DNA of 48,422 bases from positions 1 to 48,422 of the forward strand of contig NZ_BPQG01000026.1 of NCBI RefSeq assembly GCF_022179125.1, given 5' to 3'. The notes under the pieces are model-generated. The model did not search any database, was not told the origin of the DNA, and saw nothing but the letters and a program-made list of their open reading frames with translations. Source of the stretch: Methylobacterium cerastii. Its GTDB lineage: Bacteria; Pseudomonadota; Alphaproteobacteria; Rhizobiales; Beijerinckiaceae. Each line of letters opens with the position of its first letter. The stretch's first letter is position 1. Of this stretch, positions 7,649 through 14,534 are shown one piece after another. The position numbers and the translations under genes were made by a program.

Positions 7649-8690
7649 TTTCCTGCCACTCGAGATCGTCCAACCGGTTGAACGCTTGCCGGCCGAGGCC
7701 GCGGCGATCGTCCAGGCGTACCAGCGCGCGAGCAAGGCTGACGCGACGGTGCGGGCCTACACGGCCGACGCGCGGGTGTTTCAGGACTGGTGCGCTCAGT
7801 ATGGGTTCCGGTCCCTGCCGGCGACGCCCGAGGCGGTGGCAGGGTTCCTCGTCGCGGAAGCCGAAGCCGGACGGTCTACCTCAACCATCGGCCGGCGATG
7901 CGCCGCGATCCGGTACGCTCACAAGCTCGCCGGCCAGCCGGACCCAACCGACGACGAGGGCGTGCGCGCCGCGAGCAAGGGCATTCGGCGCCGGGTCGGC
8001 ACGGCTCCCACGCAGAAGGCCGCCGCTACCGCCGACATCATGGCCGCGATCCTGATGCGGACGCCGGATACCATGACGGGCAAGCGCGATCGGGCGCTGC
8101 TGGCGCTCGGGTTCGCAGGCGCCTTCCGGCGGTCCGAACTGGTGGCGCTCGACGTGGCCGATCTCCGCGACCATCCGGAGGGCCTGCGCGTCATGGTTCG
8201 CCGGTCCAAGGTGGATCAGGAAGGGCAGGGGTTCGAGAAAGCGATCCCGCATGGCCGCTTCATCCGGCCGGTTGCTCTGGTGCGGGAATGGCTGGAAGCC
8301 GCGGGGATCACGGAAGGGCCGCTGTTCAGACCGGTGTCGCGGTCGGGGCGGGTAAGGGGTGCGCAAGTTGCGCAGCCTTCGGCTCAGGATGACAAAGGTG
8401 GGGGACGCGTGACCCACCTTCCGCCCAAAGGTGAGGAATATTCCTCACCTCGCCTCACGACGCAGGCCGTCGCCGACATCATCAAGCGGTACTGCACCGC
8501 CGCCGGGCTCGATGCCTCGACCTTCGGGGCGCACTCGCTGCGAGCCGGCTACATCACGTCGGCGGCCGAGCGAGGCGCGGACCTCGCCCGGATCATGGAT
8601 CAGTCAGGGCACCGCGATCCGCGCACCGTCGTCGGCTACATCCGCCGGGCGAACGCCTTCAAAGGGCACTCGGGAAGCGGGTTCTTGTAA
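7611..8690 (+). CDS. Tyrosine recombinase/integrase with an in-frame insertion
   Basis: 359 residues. The N-terminal SAM-like DNA-binding domain spans residues about 30-125. The catalytic domain carries the Arg (AFRRSE, R173), the HxxR box (HSLRAG, H308/R311), the late His (SGHRDP, H334) and the Tyr nucleophile (GYIRR, Y343). About 29 residues (252-280) between the GRVRGA segment and [10 protein letters not shown] look foreign and are encoded by a palindrome-rich DNA block, yet the frame stays open. Family length is usually near 330. A second ATG (7632) is a possible start. It may resolve multimers of the circle or integrate it. Confidence 0.85.
   Translation: MSLLQAVMSLPPDFLPLEIVQPVERLPAEAAAIVQAYQRASKADATVRAYTADARVFQDWCAQYGFRSLPATPEAVAGFLVAEAEAGRSTSTIGRRCAAIRYAHKLAGQPDPTDDEGVRAASKGIRRRVGTAPTQKAAATADIMAAILMRTPDTMTGKRDRALLALGFAGAFRRSELVALDVADLRDHPEGLRVMVRRSKVDQEGQGFEKAIPHGRFIRPVALVREWLEAAGITEGPLFRPVSRSGRVRGAQVAQPSAQDDKGGGRVTHLPPKGEEYSSPRLTTQAVADIIKRYCTAAGLDASTFGAHSLRAGYITSAAERGADLARIMDQSGHRDPRTVVGYIRRANAFKGHSGSGFL
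8361..8449. repeat. Palindromic element inserted in the integrase gene
   Basis: Three dyads in 89 bases: GCGCAAGTTGCGC (8361-8373), AAGGTGGG paired with CCCACCTT (8395-8402 and 8413-8420), and the perfect 20-base palindrome GGTGAGGAATATTCCTCACC (8430-8449). It coincides with the extra ~29 residues of the integrase. This resembles in-frame palindromic repeats such as the Rickettsia palindromic elements. Confidence 0.65.
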
Positions 8691-8696
8691 TCAAAA

Positions 8697-8921
8697 TCAG
8701 GGGTTAAACTTCCATGTCCCTGATGGGGCAATCTTCATCTCTGTTTCTCGTTCCAAGTGGTCTGCAAGCTTTTGTGCCGCTTCCTGGGTCCGCCCGTTCG
8801 GGACGAGGAGTGATTTGACGTTGCCATCTACGTCCGTGATCGCAACCGCCCAATTTTCCCCGTCGCCTTTCACGACGGGGTAGCGGTTGTTCGATTGTTT
8901 GATTTTATATTCGTCAGCCAT
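8697..8921 (-). CDS. Small hypothetical protein
   Basis: 74 residues from the ATG at 8921, chosen because AGGAG lies 6 bases upstream; an upstream in-frame ATG lacks this. Contains GENWAVAITDVDGNVKSLLV and a helix (TQEAAQKLADHLERE), so a small alpha/beta fold. Less GC-rich than the flanks. It lies, inverted, between the integrase and a decayed copy of an integrase 3' end. ATCAGGG/CCCTGAT (8696-8702 and 8718-8724) forms a dyad at the convergent gene ends. Confidence 0.6.
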   Translation of the reverse strand: MADEYKIKQSNNRYPVVKGDGENWAVAITDVDGNVKSLLVPNGRTQEAAQKLADHLERETEMKIAPSGTWKFNP

Positions 8922-9083
8922 GCCGGTCTCCTGATTTTGCTCGCAGGCAAGTGTCTTAGGAGGAGAAGGGTTCCGGTTGAGCATTGAGAGCGATGGTGTC
9001 TCTCAGAGCCCTGGCCGAGCGGGCATAGATGCCGACGATAAGGGCGCAAGGCCCTACGTCAGGATAGCCAGGTTGAGCAGGTG

Positions 9084-9201
9084 CGCCGGGGTCGCCTCGC
9101 CCGCATCATGGAGGTGTCAGGCCCGAGACCAGCGGACCGTGCTCGGGTATGTTCGGAGAGTGAACGCCTTCAAGGATTATGCGGGGAGCGGGTTTCTATG
9201 A
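9084..9201 (+). pseudogene. Decayed integrase 3' fragment
   Basis: The end reads RTVLGYVRRVNAFKDYAGSGFL-like in one frame (I quote only RRVNAFKDYAGSGFL), closely matching the intact integrase end [15 protein letters not shown]. In a neighbouring frame, RGRLARIMEVSG matches the intact [14 protein letters not shown] frameshift therefore separates the two parts and the catalytic core is absent. It is a remnant of a second, diverged integrase or of a duplication. Confidence 0.7.
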
Positions 9202-9677
9202 TGAAGTATGCTTTGGGGCTCTTAGCTTGTCTTTTCGCTGCTCATCTACCATCAGCCGCTTCTGCGCAATCGTTCGGAGAATGGGGCGTCTCGGCGAGGC
9301 AGGGATACCAAGAGCACATTGTGAGCAATGGGCCTGGCAATAGCTTTAATATCACCTGCGATATCGGTGCCGCAGGCGACGGGGAGCCAAAGCGCACCAG
9401 TATATTTATCGAAATCGTTGGCAAGCCCCCCGCCCCTAAGTCGCTGGCGGATGTCTTTGTAATTGACGAAGTTTTCCGCTTACCGGTGGACGAAAAGGGC
9501 GTGATCGGTACAGATTGCAGAGTATGTGCAGGCAGCTTCATGGCCCTTTGGACCAAACTTCGCAAATCGAGCGTTATGGTCGTTCAACTATCGGACGGGC
9601 GAAGCTCCAAGTTCAAGACAACTGGAGCGGCAAAAGCATTGGCTTCAAAGCCCTGTGAAACGGGAACCACGCCGTGA
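9198..9677 (+). CDS. Secreted/periplasmic hypothetical protein
   Basis: 159 residues from the ATG overlapping the end of the integrase remnant. Clear Sec signal peptide (MMKYALGLLACLFAAHLPSA, cleavage near ASA/QS). The mature part starts SFGEWGVS and has paired cysteines (CDIG, DCRVCAG, KPCE), distantly reminiscent of IalB-type periplasmic proteins. That similarity is weak. Base composition is less GC-rich than the backbone. Confidence 0.6.
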   Translation: MMKYALGLLACLFAAHLPSAASAQSFGEWGVSARQGYQEHIVSNGPGNSFNITCDIGAAGDGEPKRTSIFIEIVGKPPAPKSLADVFVIDEVFRLPVDEKGVIGTDCRVCAGSFMALWTKLRKSSVMVVQLSDGRSSKFKTTGAAKALASKPCETGTTP

Positions 9678-9711
9678 TGAAGGGTGCCTATAAGTAGAAC
9701 GGGAGTTGAAT

Positions 9712-9894
9712 TTGAGGAAAACAACCATTCTGGTGTGGGACAGGCCACACGAAGTCACCGTGCATCAGAAGTCGAAAAGCGTCTGGGTCGCCTCCGGGAG
9801 GTACATGGGCGAGAGCCTTCAGACGCAGGACGCGAGCGAGCGAACGGCCATCAAGCGCTGGGCGGAGGCGGCCCGGTACAAGGGCAACGGATGA
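9712..9894 (+). CDS. Small hypothetical protein
   Basis: 60 residues. The TTG at 9712 is preferred over the TTG at 9706 because GGGAG (9701-9705) would sit directly against the latter. It contains a beta-type stretch (TTILVWDRPHEVTVHQ) and a basic helical end. It overlaps the next gene by 4 bases (ATGA). Confidence 0.5.
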   Translation: MRKTTILVWDRPHEVTVHQKSKSVWVASGRYMGESLQTQDASERTAIKRWAEAARYKGNG

Positions 9895-10178
9895 TGCAGA
9901 GTCCCGGCAATGAGCGCTCGGCGCAGGTGATCGCCGAGAACGTCGTTGCGGCCTTCGAGCGTGAGCGGGAGGGCGCAGGATTTCATGAGACGGGCCGCTC
10001 AACGGTGATGGCGGCCCTCATGCGGGACCTGTTGGCGGTCATGCCGACGACCTCGCCCAACATCCTCGTCGCGGCCTGCAACCGGGCACTGGACGACACC
10101 ACGGCGGCGATGGGCATGCCCGGTCCGAGGGTTGCTGCGATCGATCTCGGCGACGGGTCGGTCACGATGCGAAGTTAG
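9891..10178 (+). CDS. Small hypothetical protein
   Basis: 95 residues from the ATG at 9891, coupled to the preceding gene. Mostly helical (AQVIAENVVAAFERER, then STVMAALMRDLLAVM). No known motif. Convergent with the terminase gene that ends at 10186. Confidence 0.55.
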   Translation: MMQSPGNERSAQVIAENVVAAFEREREGAGFHETGRSTVMAALMRDLLAVMPTTSPNILVAACNRALDDTTAAMGMPGPRVAAIDLGDGSVTMRS

Positions 10179-10185
10179 CGAGCCC

Positions 10186-11715
10186 CTACACCCGCCACGA
10201 TTGCGACCCGCTTCGGACAGCGCTGTAGCCGCCTCCCGCAGGCTTCGGAGCCGCGGCCGTCTTCGCGACGTGGCCCGGTCGAACCGTGTCGAGAAGCTGG
10301 CCGATCAGGCCGAGGGCGTCCGCCTGGTCGTCATGGACACCCGCGGGGAAGCGTAGAAGCTCGCTCTCGAAATCGAGCCGCCACGGGGCTTCCTGCGGGA
10401 TGAACAGGCCGCGCATCGACATGCGGGCACGGATGGATTGCGCGCGGACCGCCTTGTCGCCGCGCGTCGGGAACTGGCGGCGGCGAGTGTAGGCTTGCGC
10501 AGCACGGGCGGCGGACTCGATGAAGGGACCGAGAGCCGCCTTGATCTGCCCTGTCTCCTCCGCCCACTCGAACGGCTTCCACTTCTTCACGAGATCGCAC
10601 CAGGCGGCGATCCACTCGGCGCTGTCGGCCTGCCGGCGCCAGAGGTCGAGGACGTACATGTTGCCGGCCGGATCGACGCCGACAACGATGTGCACGGTGT
10701 AGTCGCCGCCATCGCGGGTCACGGCATAGTCGGACGCGCCGTAGACGCTCAGGGTCTCGCGGGGCGGGACCGTCGCCACGGGGGTGAGCCACGTCTTCTC
10801 GAAGTAGCTGCCGCCGTCCGGGACAGGGTTCTGCTGGTAGAGGCTCGCCCAGGTTCGGGCGTCGCATTCCTCCTTCCGCTGGCGAAGCTGCGAGCCGTAG
10901 CCGTAGGCGCCGTCATCCCAGAGGAAGTCGCCGGGGCTACGGCCGAGCGGATCACCCAGGCCAGCCTGCGCCGGCAGGGACAGGATGCGGTAGGGGCGGC
11001 GGATCGCATCGAGTTGCCGGACGATCCGGCCGGCGAGGTCGTCGTCGTGCCAGCGCGTGTGCATGATGACGCGCTTCGAGCCGGGCTTAAGGCGGGTCGA
11101 GAAGTCGTCCGAGTACCAGTCCCATACCCGGTCACGGGATCGGCGGCTCTCGGCGTCCTCACGGCTGCCGAACGGGTCATCGATGATGCCGAGGTCGGCA
11201 CGAAAGCCGGCGATGCCGACGCCAACGCCAACAGCATAATACTCGCCGCCTTGGGTAGTCGCCCAGCGGTAGGCAGCGGAACTGTCCTCGGACAGGGCGA
11301 TGCCGAGTTCGTTGCCGTGCGCGATCACGAGGTTGCGGGTCTTGCGGCCCCAGCGCTCGGCGAGTTCGGCGCCGTGCGAGGCCGTGATGACGTTCCTGTC
11401 CGGGTTCCGGGCGATGAACCAGGCCGGGAACAGGTTGTTCACGTAGGTGCTCTTGGCCGAGCCAGGAGGCATGAACACGAGCAGCGTGTCCGGCCCGTCG
11501 TCGCTCTCCAAAAGTTCAAGCTCGGAGATCAGCAGTTCGTGGTGCGGGGCCGGGTTGTAGCCGGCGGCCACCGACCACGCGACCATGGACTGCCGGACCT
11601 CAGTGCGCAGTCGGCGGCTCTCCGCCTCCTGCCGAAGGGCCTTCACCCTCGCCATCGACGCCGTAACGTCGAAGCTCTGCGGCGGCGGCGGCGAGTTCGG
11701 CTCGAAGCTCGGCAT
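10186..11715 (-). CDS. terL: Phage terminase large subunit
   Basis: 509 residues from the ATG at 11715, which has GGGGAG 8 bases upstream. The N-terminal ATPase has Walker A PPGSAKST (residues 83-90) and Walker B LGIIDD (175-180). The C-terminal RNase H-like nuclease has Asp-containing strands (YGASDYAV, then HIVVGVDPAGNMYVLDLW) and a late HDDQADAL motif, so all expected acidic positions seem present. It would cut and pump DNA into a prohead. It overlaps the DUF5681-type gene, but no portal or capsid gene follows. Confidence 0.9.
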   Translation of the reverse strand: MPSFEPNSPPPPQSFDVTASMARVKALRQEAESRRLRTEVRQSMVAWSVAAGYNPAPHHELLISELELLESDDGPDTLLVFMPPGSAKSTYVNNLFPAWFIARNPDRNVITASHGAELAERWGRKTRNLVIAHGNELGIALSEDSSAAYRWATTQGGEYYAVGVGVGIAGFRADLGIIDDPFGSREDAESRRSRDRVWDWYSDDFSTRLKPGSKRVIMHTRWHDDDLAGRIVRQLDAIRRPYRILSLPAQAGLGDPLGRSPGDFLWDDGAYGYGSQLRQRKEECDARTWASLYQQNPVPDGGSYFEKTWLTPVATVPPRETLSVYGASDYAVTRDGGDYTVHIVVGVDPAGNMYVLDLWRRQADSAEWIAAWCDLVKKWKPFEWAEETGQIKAALGPFIESAARAAQAYTRRRQFPTRGDKAVRAQSIRARMSMRGLFIPQEAPWRLDFESELLRFPAGVHDDQADALGLIGQLLDTVRPGHVAKTAAAPKPAGGGYSAVRSGSQSWRV

Positions 11716-11965
11716 CGGACATGCTCCCCAGATTGTCGGTGGTGATGTGCTGGGGGGCCTTGCCCCATGCGCGGTCCAGCAGGGTCGAGGCGGCAGTGAC
11801 ACGAGCGGCGGCCGGGGCCTCGTCGCTCTGCATCACGGTCGCCAGGGTCTCGATCGCGACGCGCGTGTAGCCGCGAGCGAGTTGCTTGGCGTCCTCGGGC
11901 AGGCGAGGGCGACCGCCGGGGTTGCCGGACTGACCGGCGGGGAATGGCTTCAGGTTCTTGGACAT
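11600..11965 (-). CDS. DUF5681-like protein, probable terminase small subunit
   Basis: 121 residues from the ATG at 11965 (SKNLKPFPAGQSGNPGGRPR at the start). The FxxGQSGNPGGRP motif is the signature of DUF5681 proteins, which sit next to large terminases in many prophages. A helical middle part follows (ARGYTRVAIETLATVM) and a disordered tail. It overlaps terL by 116 bases. Probably recognises the packaging site, by position. Confidence 0.75.
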   Translation of the reverse strand: MSKNLKPFPAGQSGNPGGRPRLPEDAKQLARGYTRVAIETLATVMQSDEAPAAARVTAASTLLDRAWGKAPQHITTDNLGSMSDAELRAELAAAAAELRRYGVDGEGEGPSAGGGEPPTAH

Positions 11966-11997
11966 CGGCGGATCACGGGTCGGTTGGATCAGAATAA

Positions 11998-12017
11998 GAT
12001 ATAGCATGAGCTATATC
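11998..12017. promoter_or_regulatory. 8-bp inverted repeat upstream of terminase genes
   Basis: GATATAGC-ATGA-GCTATATC, a perfect dyad with a 4-base centre, 33 bases upstream of the terminase small-subunit start on the minus strand. It is AT-rich in a GC-rich context and probably an operator or part of a promoter. The following 12018-12235 has no gene I can support. Confidence 0.45.
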
Positions 12018-12235
12018 ATCGTTCAGATCAGCGGGCGAAACAGTGATGGATGTCGGAGTGATGTTGCGACACCAGCTATGGTTGACCGTCACCGACGCTG
12101 CTCCGCATAGGGGCTTCGGTTTTCTCGGAACTCCTCCTGCCGAGATGGCTGCCAGATCTGGAGGGGGCCTCCGTAGATTTGGCGGAAGGCGGCGGGGCTG
12201 ATGCCTTCCCCCGACGATAGCCTCGTCGCCGACTA

Positions 12236-12595
12236 TCACTGCATCAGCGCTAGGCAGCCGGCATCGCATCCGCCATGGACGTGACCGTTGGTGCTGTCCC
12301 TGCTCCATCGAAACCGGCCGGAGCATTGAGGGCACAAGATCTCGCCCGAGGCGCCGGGCAACTCGGAGATGGCCGCCAAGGCGGCAACGCCTGGGCTGGG
12401 CTTCGGCGTAAGGGCAAGTGCCGTCGCGGCGTCTGCGAAAGTGTGGAGTGCGGTGGCGGCAACCTGCTTGCGGAGATCGGCCGCGCCGGGTGCTGCCTCC
12501 ATCTTGGCGGCTACCGTGCGGGCCATGTCCAGGGCGGCACGGAGCCCAGCATCGTAGGCAGCTTTCTCGTGGGGCGTCATCGGCAGGCTCTCCAT
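12236..12595 (-). CDS. Small protein with C-terminal Cys-rich (zinc-ribbon-like) end
   Basis: 119 residues from ATG 12595 (12580 also possible). Helical N-terminal part (MTPHEKAAYDAGLRAALD, then VAATALHTFADAATALAL), then CPQC...CDAGC near the C-terminus, which could bind one zinc. Upstream of the terminase genes in the same orientation. Confidence 0.6.
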   Translation of the reverse strand: MESLPMTPHEKAAYDAGLRAALDMARTVAAKMEAAPGAADLRKQVAATALHTFADAATALALTPKPSPGVAALAAISELPGASGEILCPQCSGRFRWSRDSTNGHVHGGCDAGCLALMQ

Positions 12596-12676
12596 GGTGC
12601 TCGCGGCCTCAAGCGTGTCAGTGTCCGGCGCTCGGGCGCAGAAACAATCGCGACCGCCGAGAGGTAGAGGCGCTGA

Positions 12677-13027
12677 ATGGCTGGTATTCTGGAGGGAGCC
12701 GGCCTGCAGCCGTTGCTCGCGACGGTCATGAGGCCGTGGGTGAGCGCAGTCGAAACAGCCTCGCCTGGCATGCATGGAATGATGGCATCTGCCACGTCCA
12801 GCACAGCCGCGAGCTTGAAACGCCGCATCGTTGTCTTGCCAGCGCTCGGCTCGGCGCTCGAAGTGGCTGTTGCAGCGTCCAACCTCTTTGCAGCAGCTCT
12901 CGACACGAAAAATGGCCGGGTGGCCGACCAGCGCGCGGCAGCGCTCGCAGCCTTGGCGGTGTTGATCGAGAACCTACAGTCAGCCGAGCCAAGCGAGGAT
13001 ACCCGGGCGCTTGGGCTGGGATGGTGA
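12677..13027 (+). CDS. Hypothetical protein (uncertain)
   Basis: 116 residues. The C-terminal half (VADQRAAALAALAVLIENLQ) is a plausible amphipathic helix and third-position GC is moderately high. The opposite strand is also open over much of this stretch, so the choice of strand is not secure. Confidence 0.35.
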   Translation: MAGILEGAGLQPLLATVMRPWVSAVETASPGMHGMMASATSSTAASLKRRIVVLPALGSALEVAVAASNLFAAALDTKNGRVADQRAAALAALAVLIENLQSAEPSEDTRALGLGW

Positions 13028-13137
13028 CGCGAACGTTGCCGGTGGGCTGTCTTGCACCGTCTGTCAGCGGCGTCATGAAACGCTAGTTCAAGGCTCTGCG
13101 CGACGGCGATCAGTCGTCGCCAGCCGGACACCGTTCC

Positions 13138-13446
13138 ATGGCCCTCGAAAAGCACACCGAGCAGAACGCTCGCATCTCGGACGCTGATCCGAACATTGTA
13201 GCGTTCGAGATGATCGAGGGCGGGAAGGTGATCCATGTCGAGATCCCAGTCGATGTGATGCATGCCGAATTTGGCGCGACCAGGCTTGGACCTGTCGAGT
13301 TCTTCGAGTCGCATCGTGATGTGATTGAGGGGACGGCAAAGCAGACCTATGAGCGGCTTTCGGAACCCACCGAGCATCTGCGGATGACCGACGAGGATTT
13401 CGCCGCGCCGGGCTCGCGAGCCAATGCGTCGGACGAAATGACCTGA
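13138..13446 (+). CDS. DUF1488-like small protein
   Basis: 102 residues. FEMIEGGKVIHVEIPVDVM followed by FFESHRDVIEGTAKQTYERL matches the general pattern of DUF1488 proteins: a short beta hairpin, then a helical FxxHRxxIExxAxxxY segment. These are common small alphaproteobacterial proteins of unknown function. The start ATG follows a 110-base gene-free gap. Confidence 0.55.
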   Translation: MALEKHTEQNARISDADPNIVAFEMIEGGKVIHVEIPVDVMHAEFGATRLGPVEFFESHRDVIEGTAKQTYERLSEPTEHLRMTDEDFAAPGSRANASDEMT

Positions 13447-13514
13447 CACACCGGCTGGCTGCCGATGGGCTGAAGGGCCCGACGATGCAGCGAGTAGGCT
13501 TGGGATGGTGGGCC

Positions 13515-13856
13515 TCATGTCCGCCATCCCGGCAGGCCGGCCCATGCCTCTGTAAGGACAGCCTCGCGCCCAATCTGATCCGGGGCCGCGTCTACGACCT
13601 GACGAAGCACCGCCTCCATCGCGTCGGACCCGCCGATCGCAGCGGCCTCCTGGCCGTGGCGACGAATAGCCGAGCGGTACGCCTTAACGGCAGGGCCGAC
13701 CTTCGGCCCGCTCTCCATCGCGCTCAGGATGGCTCCTAAGGCGACCACAATGGCCGCGGTCTCGCGCCAGGTCGCCGGAAGAGGCACCTCAGGCTCGGGT
13801 ACGTCAGCCGGTTTAAGGGGCGGTGCGGTGAAGTTGGTCGTCAGAGGGCGCTTCAT
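13515..13856 (-). CDS. Hypothetical protein
   Basis: 113 residues, with a Pro-rich N-terminus (PPLKPADVPEPEVPLP) and a helical C-terminal domain (TAAIVVALGAILSAMESG, then DAMEAVLRQVVDAAPDQ). No family recognised. Divergent from the 13930 gene. Confidence 0.55.
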   Translation of the reverse strand: MKRPLTTNFTAPPLKPADVPEPEVPLPATWRETAAIVVALGAILSAMESGPKVGPAVKAYRSAIRRHGQEAAAIGGSDAMEAVLRQVVDAAPDQIGREAVLTEAWAGLPGWRT

Positions 13857-13929
13857 GGCGATTTCCGCTGTTTGACTGCTACTGTGATGCTCAATTTCTC
13901 CCCTCTCTCAACTTCAGTTGGTGAACCCC

Positions 13930-14268
13930 ATGGGTTTTTTGAAATCGCTCAAAGATTTTTTTGGCCGCTCGCAATCGAGAAATAGCTCAACACATAATAG
14001 ACGAATTCTGGAAACAGATCTCGGCGAAAGCGGTGATTTTTCGTCTAACTTTAACAAGGCCATGATGGTGCTAAATCAGCGGATAAACAGCAGATTTCCG
14101 GATAATTACGAGGCAGGCTCCAACGCTAACCGAGATTACAGCCGTGACTACGGGGATGACAGAGCCGCAGCTATCGACACAGCTTCTGCCGCCGTTGCAG
14201 CGGCGTTGCGAAAGGGCGCGGGGGTGAGGGAGGCAGCTGAAGCAGGGGCCGCGAGCATCGGCATCTGA
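13930..14268 (+). CDS. Hypothetical protein, AT-richer than its neighbours
   Basis: 112 residues from ATG 13930 (TTG 13918 and GTG 13921 are in frame). Basic N-terminal helix (GFLKSLKDFFGRSQSRN), Asn/Arg/Asp-rich middle and an Ala-rich helical end. Codon use is clearly less GC-rich than flanking genes, suggesting later acquisition. Confidence 0.5.
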   Translation: MGFLKSLKDFFGRSQSRNSSTHNRRILETDLGESGDFSSNFNKAMMVLNQRINSRFPDNYEAGSNANRDYSRDYGDDRAAAIDTASAAVAAALRKGAGVREAAEAGAASIGI

Positions 14269-14344
14269 GGGGGGCGGGCCTAGGCGCTTGGCCGGGTCAA
14301 TGCCGTTGCGCCAGGGGCCGAAGCGATTGGCGGGGGCGATCACC

Positions 14345-14512
14345 TTCCGCACCTCAGAATTTTCCGCACCTCGAAAAAGGGAACGGGACGGGCCTCCGCA
14401 CTTCCGCACCTGACCCCCCCCCCTAAAGGGGGGGGGCAGGGTGCGGAGTGAGGTGCGGACCCCTTTCCTCCGCACTTCCGCACCTTTCCGCACCTGGGAT
14501 TTCGAGGTGCGG
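14345..14512. repeat. Iteron-like cluster of TTCCGCACCT
   Basis: Five exact TTCCGCACCT copies at 14345, 14362, 14402, 14476 and 14486 (the last two abut in tandem). There are also CTCCGCAC variants near 14394 and 14468, and reverse copies (AGGTGCGG, GTGCGGAG) near 14441, 14451 and 14505. The interval 14269-14534 has no gene. It sits at the 3' side of the helicase/primase operon and could be a replication origin or a binding array for a replication protein. Confidence 0.6.
14414..14436. repeat. C10-TAAA-G9 hairpin inside the iteron cluster
   Basis: Ten C, TAAA, then nine G: a 9-bp all-GC stem with a tiny loop. It is not followed by a T-run, so it is not a standard terminator. It may block or pause polymerases; homopolymer length is also prone to sequencing error. 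Confidence 0.6.
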
Positions 14513-14534
14513 TACTGGGTTGAGGGCAGCCACA

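Noticed and set aside
10438-11745. 435-residue plus-strand frame opposite terL
   Set aside because: The minus strand carries clear terminase motifs; the plus frame has no recognisable domain.
12018-12235. Minus-strand fragment reading GISPAAFRQIYGGPLQIWQP
   Set aside because: Natural-looking but preceded by an in-frame stop with no start codon in between; at most a gene remnant, too short to claim.
12577-13545. 322-residue minus-strand frame
   Set aside because: Covers the DUF1488-like plus-strand gene and a region with mixed signals; no domain in the minus frame.
14345-14512. Short direct repeats read as a possible CRISPR
   Set aside because: 10-base repeats in both orientations with irregular spacing from 0 to about 40 bases; no cas genes.
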